NCBI GenBank assembly: GCA_015067375.1
Contig: SVMQ01000018.1
Coordinates: 1 to 17,725, forward strand
Reading direction: 5' to 3'
Source: Oscillospiraceae bacterium
GTDB taxonomy: Bacteria; Bacillota; Clostridia; Oscillospirales; Ruminococcaceae
DNA: 17,725 bases
Positions 1 through 8,237 of the stretch are shown in pieces. The notes under the pieces were generated by a model. That model was given only the letters and a program-made list of their open reading frames with translations. It had not been told where the DNA came from and ran no database searches. Each line of letters begins with the position of its first letter. Position 1 is the first letter of the stretch. The position numbers and the translations under genes were made by a program.

Positions 1-168
1 TGGCGGAGGGGGAAGAAAGCTGTACAGCTCCTGATAGCTATCGTATTCCGCATCGCTGAGCGGCGCGGTGGGGATAAGCCCTGTGCAGTCGGTGGATGAG
101 CCGCTTTTTATATAGTCCTGCTGGACGAACTTCTGTTTGTCTTTGGGTGGATAAGGGTAACGTGGCAT
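1..168 (-). CDS. Hypothetical protein, partial (C-terminus beyond left edge)
   Basis: The minus strand opens with ATG at 168-166 and stays open for 56 codons to the window edge, so only the N-terminus is visible. A good ribosome binding site (AGGAGAT, complement of 172-178) lies just upstream. The peptide starts MPRYPYPPKDKQKF, is rich in Pro and Tyr, contains a SSTDCTGLIPTAP stretch, and the visible part ends in four prolines. I see no signal peptide or membrane segment and do not recognise the family. It is transcribed divergently from secA. Coding status rests on the start context and the open frame, so confidence is moderate. Confidence 0.6.
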   Translation of the reverse strand, partial: MPRYPYPPKDKQKFVQQDYIKSGSSTDCTGLIPTAPLSDAEYDSYQELYSFLPPPP

Positions 169-210
169 ATTATCATCTCCTTTCGGTATAGCATTTGCAG
201 ACATCGTATG

Positions 211-216
211 ATTATA
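211..216 (-). promoter_or_regulatory. Possible -10 box of the leftward gene at 1-168
   Basis: The minus strand reads TATAAT at 216-211, about 43 bases upstream of the ATG at 168. No convincing -35 hexamer sits at 16-18 bases spacing, so this is only a tentative promoter. Confidence 0.3.
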
Positions 217-313
217 CCGCTATATACAAAATGTAATATTAATATTATTATATTCAAAGGGTATATACCATTGCGGCGGTGTCTGATAATTAAGATGAGT
301 TTATAAGGGCAGA

Positions 314-341
314 AATATCAATGTATGCTGATATTCAGCAT
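314..341. repeat. Two overlapping inverted repeats upstream of the secA promoter
   Basis: AATATCA at 314-320 pairs perfectly with TGATATT at 329-335. ATGCTGA at 325-331 pairs perfectly with TCAGCAT at 335-341. The two 7-bp palindromes share bases and so are mutually exclusive as hairpins. They end 30 bases before the secA -35 box. They could be an operator or a chance feature of AT-rich DNA; no regulator can be named from the sequence. Confidence 0.4.
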
Positions 342-371
342 TTATTTCACCTAAGTTTCGCAATTGCGCTG

Positions 372-400
372 TTGACAAAAGTGTTGGACTGGTGTATAAT
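372..400 (+). promoter_or_regulatory. Consensus sigma-A promoter of secA
   Basis: TTGACA at 372-377 and TATAAT at 395-400 are separated by 17 bases, a perfect match to the housekeeping consensus. Transcription would begin near 407, giving a leader of about 50 bases before the secA ATG at 458. The rest of 169-457 holds no supported gene. Confidence 0.9.
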
Positions 401-457
401 ATAAAATGTATATTTATAAACTGCACAAATGTCTGCAAAAGAAAGGGATAGATAAAA

Positions 458-3064
458 ATGGGTCTTTTTACATCATTATTCGGCACATATTCATCCAAAG
501 AGCTGAAGCGTATCGAGCCTATCAAGCAGCAGGTCATCGACCTTGAAGAAAAATACGGCAAGATGGATGATGCGGAGCTGAAATCTCAGACAGATATCTT
601 AAAGCAGCGCCTCGCTGATGGTGAGACGCTCGATGATATACTGCCCGACGCTTTCGCTGTCTGCCGTGAGGCTTCAACAAGAGTACTCGGCATCCGTCAC
701 TACCCTGTACAGATCGTCGGCGGTATCGTGCTTCATCAGGGACGTATCGCGGAGATGAAGACCGGTGAGGGTAAGACTTTCGTTGCTACTCTGCCTGCTT
801 ACCTCAATGCGCTGACAGGTAAGGGCGTTCACATCGTTACAGTTAACGACTACCTCGCAAAGCGTGACAGTGAGTGGATGGCAAAGGTACACCGCTTCCT
901 CGGTCTGACTGTAGGTCTTATCACACACAACCTCAACCCCGATGAAAGACGCGAAGCTTATGCCTGCGACATCACATACGGCACAAATAACGAGCTTGGC
1001 TTTGACTATCTGCGCGACAATATGTGTCACCACAAGAAGGATATGGTACAGCGCAAGCATAATTTTGCGATCGTGGACGAGGTTGACTCCATCCTTATCG
1101 ACGAGGCAAGAACACCTCTTATCATTTCCGGCCGCGGCGACAAGTCCACAGACCTTTATGCAAGAGCTGACGCGTTTGCCAAGACCCTTGTTATGGATAA
1201 GGTAGTGGAGCTTAACAGCAAGGACGACTACGACAGCGAGTTCAAGGGCGACTATATCGTTGACGAAAAGGCAAAGACCTGCAACCTGCTTCCAAGCGGT
1301 GTCGCAAAGGCTGAGAAGTATTTCGGCATCAAGAACCTCATGGATCCCGATAACACCACACTTCTGCATCACATCAATCAGGCTATCAAGGCTAACGGTA
1401 TAATGCGTCTTGATATCGACTATGTTGTTAAGGACGGCGAGATCGTTATCGTTGACGAGTTCACAGGTCGTCTTATGTTCGGTCGTCGCTATAATGAGGG
1501 TCTGCATCAGGCTATCGAGGCTAAGGAAGGCGTTAAGGTAAACCGCGAGAGCAAGACTATGGCGACCGTTACATTCCAGAACTTCTTCCGTCTGTACTCC
1601 AAGCTTGGCGGTATGACAGGTACAGCTATGACAGAGGAGGGCGAGTTCCGCTCCATCTACGGCATGGATGTCATTGAGATCCCCACAAACAAGCCTGTTA
1701 TCAGAATCGACAATCAGGATCAGGTATACAAGAACGAGCGCGGCAAGTTCCAGGCAGTATGCGAACAGGTAGAGGAGTGCCACAGAAAGGGTCAGCCCGT
1801 ACTGGTAGGTACAGTAACTATCGAGAAGTCCGAGCTTATCTCCAAGCTGCTCAAGGCACGCGGCATCAAGCATGAGGTGCTCAACGCGAAGAACCATGAG
1901 CGCGAGGCTGATATCATCGCACAGGCAGGCAAGAAGGGTGCGGTAACTATCGCAACCAACATGGCTGGTCGTGGTACTGATATCAAGCTTGGCGGTAATG
2001 CAGAGTACCTTGCTATCAACGAGATGAAGAAGCAGGGCTATTCCGAGCGCATCATTCAGGAGGCAAGAGGCTTTGCAGAGACCGATGACGAGAAGATCAT
2101 CGAGGCAAGAAACAAGTATCAGGAGCTGAATAAGAAGTACGAGGAGAAGATCGCTCCCGAGGCTGAGGAAGTCAAGAACGCAGGCGGTCTGTTCATCATC
2201 GGTACAGAGCGCCACGAGTCGCGCCGTATCGACAATCAGCTTCGCGGACGTTCGGGACGTCAGGGCGACCCCGGAGAGAGCCGTTTCTATATCTCCCTTG
2301 AGGATGATCTGATGCGTCTGTTCGGCGGTGACAGAGTTCAGAAGTTCATGGAAACGCTGAATTTTGACGAGAACCAGCCTATCGAGGCGGGCTTCCTTTC
2401 CAATACTATCGAGTCTGCACAGAAGAAGATCGAGGGCAGAAACTTCGCTATCCGTAAGAACGTGCTTGATTTCGACGATGTTCTTTCCCAGCAGCGTTCT
2501 ACTATCTACGCTGAGCGTTCCAGAGTGCTTGACGGCGAGGATATCAGCGAGAACATCCAGAACATGATGAACAGCAACATCGAGGAAACCGTAAATATGT
2601 ACTGTGCCGACAGCGTTGCGGAGAACTGGAACCTTGACGGTCTGCGCGCTCACTATATGAATCTGTATCTGATGGACAGCGACCTTCGCTATTCCGTGGA
2701 TGAGCTTAACAACGTATCCAAGAAGGATATAGTGAAGCTTATAAAGGATCGTGCTAACCTCATCTTCAAGACAAGAGAGAACGATATGGGTTCTGAGACA
2801 ATGCGCGAGGTAGAGCGTATCTGCCTGCTCAAGGTGGTTGACAAGTATTGGATAGCTCACATCGACGCAATGGAGGAGCTTAAGCGCGGTATTTACCTGC
2901 GTGGATTTGCTCAGAAGGATCCTGTTGTAGAGTATCGTTTTGAGGGCTATGCTATGTTTGACGATATGATCTCCACTATCCGTGAAGAAACAGTCAAGAT
3001 GGTACTCACAGTTCCCGTAAAGATACGCAGAATGCCTGCACAGGCACCCAAGGCAGAAGAATAA
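458..3064 (+). CDS. secA: Protein translocase subunit SecA (preprotein translocase ATPase)
   Basis: SecA is the cytosolic motor ATPase that pushes preproteins through SecYEG. The 868-residue product shows Walker A MKTGEGKT (100-107), the [14 protein letters not shown]alker B segment (207-220), the [10 protein letters not shown] block of the second nucleotide-binding fold, and the [20 protein letters not shown] region with the arginine finger, followed by scaffold and wing domains. The start is preceded by AAAGGG at 442-447. The frame ends in tandem TAA TAA codons. The protein stops after [15 protein letters not shown] and lacks the CxCxSG-type zinc motif found at the C-terminus of many SecAs. 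It has its own strong promoter and a hairpin terminator after the stop, so it is probably transcribed mostly alone. Confidence 0.98.
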   Translation: MGLFTSLFGTYSSKELKRIEPIKQQVIDLEEKYGKMDDAELKSQTDILKQRLADGETLDDILPDAFAVCREASTRVLGIRHYPVQIVGGIVLHQGRIAEMKTGEGKTFVATLPAYLNALTGKGVHIVTVNDYLAKRDSEWMAKVHRFLGLTVGLITHNLNPDERREAYACDITYGTNNELGFDYLRDNMCHHKKDMVQRKHNFAIVDEVDSILIDEARTPLIISGRGDKSTDLYARADAFAKTLVMDKVVELNSKDDYDSEFKGDYIVDEKAKTCNLLPSGVAKAEKYFGIKNLMDPDNTTLLHHINQAIKANGIMRLDIDYVVKDGEIVIVDEFTGRLMFGRRYNEGLHQAIEAKEGVKVNRESKTMATVTFQNFFRLYSKLGGMTGTAMTEEGEFRSIYGMDVIEIPTNKPVIRIDNQDQVYKNERGKFQAVCEQVEECHRKGQPVLVGTVTIEKSELISKLLKARGIKHEVLNAKNHEREADIIAQAGKKGAVTIATNMAGRGTDIKLGGNAEYLAINEMKKQGYSERIIQEARGFAETDDEKIIEARNKYQELNKKYEEKIAPEAEEVKNAGGLFIIGTERHESRRIDNQLRGRSGRQGDPGESRFYISLEDDLMRLFGGDRVQKFMETLNFDENQPIEAGFLSNTIESAQKKIEGRNFAIRKNVLDFDDVLSQQRSTIYAERSRVLDGEDISENIQNMMNSNIEETVNMYCADSVAENWNLDGLRAHYMNLYLMDSDLRYSVDELNNVSKKDIVKLIKDRANLIFKTRENDMGSETMREVERICLLKVVDKYWIAHIDAMEELKRGIYLRGFAQKDPVVEYRFEGYAMFDDMISTIREETVKMVLTVPVKIRRMPAQAPKAEE

Positions 3065-3076
3065 TAAATGACAAGT

Positions 3077-3111
3077 TACCGCAGCGGCAACAGTGCTGCT
3101 GCGGTACTTTT
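3077..3111 (+). terminator. Hairpin terminator after secA
   Basis: Arms TACCGCAGCGGCA (3077-3089) and TGCTGCTGCGGTA (3094-3106) form a 13-bp stem with one G-U pair and a 4-base loop, followed by CTTTT. It lies 13 bases after the secA stop. It overlaps an upstream extension of the next open frame, which supports starting that gene at 3128. With only four T residues it may be leaky, and no separate promoter is obvious before 3128, so it may tune read-through into the epimerase gene. Confidence 0.75.
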
Positions 3112-3127
3112 GATAAAGGTGAATGAC

Positions 3128-4306
3128 ATGAACTCAATTGAATTCCGCAAAGAGCTTACAGAGCATATCATCCCGTTCTGGAACAAGCTCCGCGATGATG
3201 AAAACGGCGGCTTTACAGGCTTTATGGACAGCGCGCTGAATATCGACAAAAACGGCGAAAAGGGCGTTATACTCCATTCACGTATACTCTGGTTCTACTC
3301 TAACGCATATATGCTGTTGAAGGACGAGGCGCTGCTGGACAATGCAAAGCACGCATATAAGTTCCTCACAGAAAAGTGCGTGGATAAGCAGTACGGCGGT
3401 GTATACTGGTCTATGAACGCTGACGGAAGCGTAAAGGATGACATCAAGCATACATACTGTCAGGCGTTCTTTGTGTACGCACTGTCCAGCTATTACAGAG
3501 CGTGCGGCGACAAGGATGCGCTGAAGCTTGCTTATGAGGTGGTAGATCTTATCGAGAAGCACGCGACCGATGATGTTGCGTATCTTGAAAAGCTGTCGCG
3601 CGACTGGGGCTCAGAGCTTGCAAATGACGAGCTTTCCGAGAACGGTCTTATGGCAGATAAGACTATGAACACCACTTTGCATCTCATGGAAGCATACACT
3701 GAGCTGTATCTTGCAGACAAAAACGCAGATGTACTCAGACGACTGAAGTTCCAGCTGGAGCTTACATACGACAAGATATTTGACGAGCAGGGAAACAAGC
3801 TGCTTGTATTCTTTAACAGAGAGATGGATGTGATCGGTGATATCCATTCCTACGGTCATGATATTGAGGCGACATGGCTTATCGACCGTGCTTGTGATGC
3901 AATAGGCGATGCAGAGATATCCGCAAAGTTCGCTGACATGAATAAGCGCATCGTGCGTAACATAGCAGATATCGCATATCACAAGGCGACAGGCTCTCTG
4001 CTCAACGAGAGCGAGAACGGCGTAGTAAATACATGGCGCATCTGGTGGGTGCAGGCGGAAACTGTAGTCGGATTCCTCAATGCTTATCAGAGAGGCTACG
4101 GCGACAAGGAGTATTACGACATCGCGGCGGCTGTATGGAAGTTTATACAGGATTTCATCGTTGACAAGCGTGAGGGCGGCGAGTGGCACTCTCAGCTTGA
4201 CGACAGCATGAAGTTCGCTGAGTTCAAGCCCATGGTCGATCCGTGGAAGTGTCCCTATCACAACGGAAGAATGTGCATCGAGGCTATTTGCAGGCTCGAG
4301 AAGTGA
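3128..4306 (+). CDS. Cellobiose 2-epimerase-like protein (AGE superfamily)
   Basis: The 392-residue product belongs to the N-acylglucosamine 2-epimerase superfamily and reads like the Ruminococcus albus cellobiose 2-epimerase. That enzyme converts beta-1,4-linked disaccharides such as cellobiose or mannobiose at the reducing-end glucose/mannose. Blocks recalled from the R. albus enzyme are present: HIIPFWNKLRDDENGGF near the N-terminus, GVILHSRILWF with Arg52, SYGHDIEATW with His244/Glu247/Trp250, WWVQAE (306-311), and DPWKCPYHNGRMC with His378. These match the known catalytic Arg/His/Glu/His set. Start chosen at 3128 because AAAGGTG lies at 3115-3120 and the longer frame from 3068 would translate the terminator. 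No signal peptide, so cytoplasmic. No mannosylglucose phosphorylase or mannanase is next door, so the substrate is inferred from family resemblance only. Confidence 0.9.
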   Translation: MNSIEFRKELTEHIIPFWNKLRDDENGGFTGFMDSALNIDKNGEKGVILHSRILWFYSNAYMLLKDEALLDNAKHAYKFLTEKCVDKQYGGVYWSMNADGSVKDDIKHTYCQAFFVYALSSYYRACGDKDALKLAYEVVDLIEKHATDDVAYLEKLSRDWGSELANDELSENGLMADKTMNTTLHLMEAYTELYLADKNADVLRRLKFQLELTYDKIFDEQGNKLLVFFNREMDVIGDIHSYGHDIEATWLIDRACDAIGDAEISAKFADMNKRIVRNIADIAYHKATGSLLNESENGVVNTWRIWWVQAETVVGFLNAYQRGYGDKEYYDIAAAVWKFIQDFIVDKREGGEWHSQLDDSMKFAEFKPMVDPWKCPYHNGRMCIEAICRLEK

Positions 4307-4321
4307 TCTGAGGAGAAACCT

Positions 4322-5407
4322 ATGATAAAAAAAGCTGCAGCGATCGTCCTGTCGCTGGGAATGATAAGCGGAATGTTTACAGGCTGCAAACAGAACGAGG
4401 CAACAACACAAGAGATCAAGCTGCCTATCTACGGCGCAGAGGAGATAACCTACGAGGTCGCTACGGCGCAGTATATGGATATCTCCCAGACGCAGAGCTA
4501 TGGTGCTACCATCGGCTATCCGTTTGCGGATAATCTGTACTATCCCGCGGATGCACAGGTGGTCAGCTTTTCCGCGATAAAGGGCAAGGATGTTGTTGAG
4601 GGTCAGGTGCTTGCAGAGCTTGATTCGGGCGACCTTGACTATGAGATCAGCAATCAGCAGACGATCGTTAATACGGCGCTCTCACAGGCACACACAAGTG
4701 AGGCGGCGCGGCTGCAGTACGAGATAGAGCAGTACACACTGGATATGCTGCTTGCGGAAAAGGAGAAGTACATCATCCGCGCTCCGTATGACGGCATTAT
4801 CGTGGGCATACAGCGCGTGACTGCAGGCGATCAGATCGAGGCCGGCGCGGTATGCTGCACAGTCGCACCCGCCGATGGAGTACAGGTATACATTGACGGA
4901 AAGGATGCCAATAATTTTAGATATGGTCAGTCTGTCGTTGTTAAGATCGACGGTGTTGAGTATCCTGCAAAGGTGGTCATGGCGCCTGATGTTGCACCAG
5001 CGACTGCTGATAATTATGCGTCAAGACGTGCGGTGTTCCTGCTTGACAACGACGCTATGGATAAGCTGATCGTTGAAAATCAGATGGCGCTTGCTGCAGG
5101 TTGGGCAACAGTATACCTGACCACTGAAAAGAAGAATGTGCTTGCTGTGCCTGATGCGGCTGTAAAGACCACAGGAATGACCTCGTCGGTTACGCTTCTT
5201 GATGGTACGGAGAGGTTTCGTTTCAATGTCACAGTCGGCATGAGCCTTGGCGGCTACACCGAGATAGTTGACGGTATAGCTGAGGGCGATGTGGTGATAT
5301 CTGACGGAAGCGGCACTTTCGTTTCATCCAATGACAATGCCGATAATGATGACGACCACGGAGGCTGGAACGGCGAATGGGACGGAGAGCGCCACGAGCG
5401 TGATTGA
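4322..5407 (+). CDS. HlyD/RND-type efflux adaptor-like lipoprotein
   Basis: The 361-residue product starts with a lysine-flanked hydrophobic signal ending FTGC, with Cys22 as the likely lipidated residue. So it is probably a membrane-anchored lipoprotein on the outer face. Two lipoyl/barrel-sandwich halves are visible (a KGKDVVEGQVLAELDSG segment and IIRAPYDGIIVGIQ), separated by a short predicted helical hairpin, followed by beta-barrel and membrane-proximal-like segments. This is the usual order in MacA/HlyD adaptors that work with ABC exporters. The C-terminus is an unusual Asp/Asn/Gly/Trp-rich tail. AGGAG lies just before the ATG, 15 bases after the epimerase stop, so the two are likely co-transcribed. 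No cognate ABC ATPase or permease follows; the gene ends at a terminator. Partner and substrate are unknown. Confidence 0.8.
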   Translation: MIKKAAAIVLSLGMISGMFTGCKQNEATTQEIKLPIYGAEEITYEVATAQYMDISQTQSYGATIGYPFADNLYYPADAQVVSFSAIKGKDVVEGQVLAELDSGDLDYEISNQQTIVNTALSQAHTSEAARLQYEIEQYTLDMLLAEKEKYIIRAPYDGIIVGIQRVTAGDQIEAGAVCCTVAPADGVQVYIDGKDANNFRYGQSVVVKIDGVEYPAKVVMAPDVAPATADNYASRRAVFLLDNDAMDKLIVENQMALAAGWATVYLTTEKKNVLAVPDAAVKTTGMTSSVTLLDGTERFRFNVTVGMSLGGYTEIVDGIAEGDVVISDGSGTFVSSNDNADNDDDHGGWNGEWDGERHERD

Positions 5408-5420
5408 TATTGATAAACAA

Positions 5421-5450
5421 AAAAACGAGGAGCAGACGCTCCTCGTTTTT
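5421..5450. terminator. Bidirectional terminator between convergent genes
   Basis: CGAGGAGC (5426-5433) and GCTCCTCG (5438-5445) form a perfect 8-bp stem with loop AGAC. It is flanked by an A-run (5418-5425) and a T-run (5446-5450), which extend the stem and give a T-tract on either strand. It sits between the rightward adaptor gene ending at 5407 and the leftward gene ending at 5458, so it can end both transcripts. Confidence 0.92.
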
Positions 5451-5457
5451 GTTATGT

Positions 5458-7293
5458 TCAGTTATTCATGTGCGCGATGATCTTTGCCACATCCTCCGCG
5501 TAATCGGGAATAAGCTCACCGTTTTCGATCAGCGTATCTCCGATATGCTCCAATGCGGCGGCGTTAAGCTCCTCAAATGCTGTTTCGGGCAGCACGCCAC
5601 GGTCGCGACAAAGAGCCTCGGCTGTTCCGTTGCTGAGCGCTTTCAGCAGCTCCAGCGCCTGTGTGTCGAGGGATTCGGCAAACTGCTTCCAATCGTCTGG
5701 CAGAGCAGAGAAATCAAATTGCGAGTGCATCTCAACACTGGCTTCCTCGGCTTGCGCATCGAACACCTCGTCGATGACCTGCGAGGTGATCTCTTCTATC
5801 TGTTCGGCAGGCAGCGCGTCCTCGTATTCCTCTATGATGAGCTTTCGTGCGGTCGCTTCAGCTTCTTTTCTTATCTGAGCAAGACTATCGAGATCTATCT
5901 CCACCTTTGGCGCGGAGGTAGGGGCAGGGCCGTATTCGGGGGAAAGTGCATATTCGTCAGTGTCAGCTTTCTTTTTGCGCTTTTTCTCCCTGCGCGGAGG
6001 GTAGATGCCCTTTTTATCGCACCACTCGTTGACTACTGCTGGGATAAGCTGCGCAAATTCAGCTTCACTTGCAGCCTTGAACAGCTTGTCGCGGTTGGTG
6101 AAATCGTCCAGCACTATCGACAGATTGGGTACTACGCTGTAACGGAAGCCTGTGCGCTCTCTCAGCACGGATTCAATGGATTTAAGCACATATCCGATAA
6201 AGCTGCGGTAGGGTGCCTGTTCAAATCTCTCAAGGCACGGCTCGCCGCGCTTGAGACAGTAGCGCTCCGTTGCGCTGACACGGCAGGCGTGAAAGCCGTC
6301 CATACGGTCGCGGTCAACATAGGCAGCGAAAAACGGCGCCCATGTATGATCTTTTCGGGTCTTTCCGCATATCAGCTCTGACAGGGCGATACCGCGCTGT
6401 TTGAAATACTCATCAAGTGCGGTAAGCGTAACTGCCGCAGCATCTTCCAAAAGCGGAGCGGTATCCTCGGAATAGAATATGCTTCCGCGCAGATTATATG
6501 AGGAGCAGCCCATGAGGTATTCCAGCTTTTTGCTGTAATCGCCTGACATAAGTTCGGAAATAACTTTGTCGGATATCTCAGTGGGTATTGGAAAGGTCGC
6601 TTCCAGATCGGAAAATTCACCCTCGATATTGTTGAAGGCGTAGAAATCGCGCAGCCATATCGGCATCACCGCATCAAGGTAGGGGCAGAAGCTTCGACAA
6701 TTCTCCCATACAGAAATAAGGCGGTTGAATGCATCCTGCGAGGACATCACGCCTATCTTGTTGAGAAGCTCGTAGCAGTACAGGATGACATAGGACTTGT
6801 CTGTCTTGTTGTAATTACCGCGGCGCACATCTGTACGCCAAGTGAAGTAGGTGCGAAGCTGCTCGAGTGACAGCGCGCCGTAAATGGGACGCTCTGTGCC
6901 GCAGAAAACACTGCGATTGAAGTCGTCGGTAACATCGCGCATGAATTCACCCTGCTTTACGATGCTGACCTCCGCACACTGCCGCATCATGTAGCCGTGG
7001 TAGAATGTCTGACCTAGCTTGCGCATCTCGCGTATCTTCTCAACTATCGGGGCGGCATTGTCAACGGGATCGGGTGAATAGGCTAGCTCATCCGCGTACA
7101 GCTCTGTGCTGCGTTTTTTGTCGTAGGAAACGCTGTCGCGCGGCGGTATCTTTTCGCCCTCTTCCTTTACCTCGTTTATCGCCTTCTCAACAACATTTTC
7201 GATCTTCGCGCGGATAATGCGCTGTATCTCTGCTTGTATTTGCTTTTTGGTCTTAGCGGCGCTGCTGATCCGCAGCTTGAACATATCAGCCAT
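5458..7293 (-). CDS. TerB_N/TerB_C domain-like protein
   Basis: The 611-residue protein has no signal peptide. Residues about 85-240, with FTWRTDVRRGNY (150-161) and LYCYELLNKIGV (171-182), resemble the TerB_N domain. Residues about 465-611 resemble the TerB_C domain: a VEIDLDSLAQIRKEAE helix followed by a winged-helix-like end with LNAAALEHIGDTLIE. A lysine/arginine cluster (435-442) links the halves. Proteins of this build are known from tellurite-resistance/stress gene clusters linked to nucleic-acid processing; biochemical activity is not established. Start chosen at 7293, where AGGAGG (7306-7301) sits 7 bases upstream; the frame extends 17 codons further but without that signal. It is the last gene of the leftward operon, 66 bases after the Abi-like gene, with a hairpin between. 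The domain call is from memory of the family pattern. Confidence 0.72.
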   Translation of the reverse strand: MADMFKLRISSAAKTKKQIQAEIQRIIRAKIENVVEKAINEVKEEGEKIPPRDSVSYDKKRSTELYADELAYSPDPVDNAAPIVEKIREMRKLGQTFYHGYMMRQCAEVSIVKQGEFMRDVTDDFNRSVFCGTERPIYGALSLEQLRTYFTWRTDVRRGNYNKTDKSYVILYCYELLNKIGVMSSQDAFNRLISVWENCRSFCPYLDAVMPIWLRDFYAFNNIEGEFSDLEATFPIPTEISDKVISELMSGDYSKKLEYLMGCSSYNLRGSIFYSEDTAPLLEDAAAVTLTALDEYFKQRGIALSELICGKTRKDHTWAPFFAAYVDRDRMDGFHACRVSATERYCLKRGEPCLERFEQAPYRSFIGYVLKSIESVLRERTGFRYSVVPNLSIVLDDFTNRDKLFKAASEAEFAQLIPAVVNEWCDKKGIYPPRREKKRKKKADTDEYALSPEYGPAPTSAPKVEIDLDSLAQIRKEAEATARKLIIEEYEDALPAEQIEEITSQVIDEVFDAQAEEASVEMHSQFDFSALPDDWKQFAESLDTQALELLKALSNGTAEALCRDRGVLPETAFEELNAAALEHIGDTLIENGELIPDYAEDVAKIIAHMNN

Positions 7294-7323
7294 CGGCTCA
7301 CCTCCTGTCGGTACAGAGTGCAA

Positions 7324-7352
7324 ACGATACCGCGCACGATGCACGGTATCGT
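7324..7352 (-). repeat. Intergenic hairpin between the Abi-like and TerB-like genes
   Basis: ACGATACCG (7324-7332) and CGGTATCGT (7344-7352) form a perfect 9-bp stem around an 11-base loop that itself contains short self-complementary bases. On the transcribed (minus) strand it is followed by only three T residues, so it is a weak terminator at best. It may act as an attenuator, an RNA-processing site or a stability element. A similar stem occurs at 12033-12059. Confidence 0.6.
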
Positions 7353-7359
7353 CAGTTGG

Positions 7360-8226
7360 TCATTTAAATGATATCTGCTCTTCCCAGTCCTCGGGCATAC
7401 CGAGATGCTCAAGCCTGATAACATCGGAATTTTTCTTGATAAGTCTTGCGATAGGAGCGACCACCTGTATGTTCCAGTCTTCCTTGTTGTGATAGATATG
7501 CTTCATGACCATTATGTAGCCGAAAACGTTGGGCTGCAGGTCATATTCAAGCGTGCGCGGCGACTTTGGCTCAACAGGGAAAGTGCTGCCGTAAAGTCTG
7601 TTGTAGTGCGCACAGTAATTGCGAAGCTCGTTAAGGCAGAATATCCAGTTGTCAAGCTCGGAGCTGGAGCAGTCGTAATATTTTTCTGCAAGCTCCTTTT
7701 TGTCGGCATTGTGCATATCCTTGAAGAAAAATGCGAGAGTGCCGAAGCTGAAAAGCTCCATTATTACCCACAACGGAAATTCGCCGCGGTATTTGTTGTT
7801 ATAGTGACGGACGAATTCGCGTTCTTCATTGCATTCAACAAGATGACGTATCTTTCCTGTAAAAGCATTATGATTGTGGCGAAAGTCAAAGTTCGACGCA
7901 TTGAGATAACCAAGCGCACCGTATTTCAGCGCGTGGTAGTTTGAGATCGCGGCGCGCAGCGCTATCTCGATCTCTTCAAGGGCGGCTATCAGAATGCTTC
8001 GCAGCTTTCTGTCCAGCTCATACACGCGCATGATATTATTGAACGTAGTGCCATCCTCGTACTTGTTCTTGTTCACGCTGAACGGTGCAAAGTAGTTGGA
8101 AAGGCGGAAGTAATTGATATATTTCAGTGTTTCTTCCGCGTATTTTTCGTCCTCGATGATGCAGCCGCGCTCGCGCAGCTTTGCTATCTGCTGTTTAAGG
8201 GTAGCGGGTAGCTTTCTCTTTGCCAT
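7360..8226 (-). CDS. Abi family protein (AbiD/AbiF-like, HEPN-type RNase candidate)
   Basis: The 288-residue product matches the Abi_2 pattern: YINYFRLSNYFAPF (37-50), then YELDRKLRSILIAALEEIEIALR (69-91, with the IEIALR core), and LRNYCAHYNRLYG (201-213). Two R-x4-6-H motifs are present, Arg91...His98 and Arg202...His207, as in HEPN ribonucleases. Family members include abortive-infection proteins that act against phage, and AbiF-type proteins have been linked to RNA-controlled toxin-antitoxin behaviour and to the ancestry of Cas13. Whether this one is a toxin is inference. ATG at 8226 follows GGAGG at 8235-8231 and begins only 11 bases after the gpsA stop, so it is part of the same leftward operon. 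That leaves no room for a separate upstream antitoxin RNA. Confidence 0.85.
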   Translation of the reverse strand: MAKRKLPATLKQQIAKLRERGCIIEDEKYAEETLKYINYFRLSNYFAPFSVNKNKYEDGTTFNNIMRVYELDRKLRSILIAALEEIEIALRAAISNYHALKYGALGYLNASNFDFRHNHNAFTGKIRHLVECNEEREFVRHYNNKYRGEFPLWVIMELFSFGTLAFFFKDMHNADKKELAEKYYDCSSSELDNWIFCLNELRNYCAHYNRLYGSTFPVEPKSPRTLEYDLQPNVFGYIMVMKHIYHNKEDWNIQVVAPIARLIKKNSDVIRLEHLGMPEDWEEQISFK

Positions 8227-8237
8227 GTGACCTCCGA

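Noticed and set aside
674..2860. Long minus-strand open frame (728 codons) opposite secA
   Set aside because: It lies wholly within secA, has no recognisable domains and is explained by the codon bias of the sense gene.
3068..3127. Upstream extension of the epimerase frame
   Set aside because: Would translate the secA terminator hairpin; the family N-terminus and a ribosome binding site both point to 3128.
5404..6381. Plus-strand open frame of 325 codons opposite the TerB-like gene
   Set aside because: Begins inside the bidirectional terminator region and lacks a credible start; the minus frame has a perfect AGGAGG and domain-like blocks.
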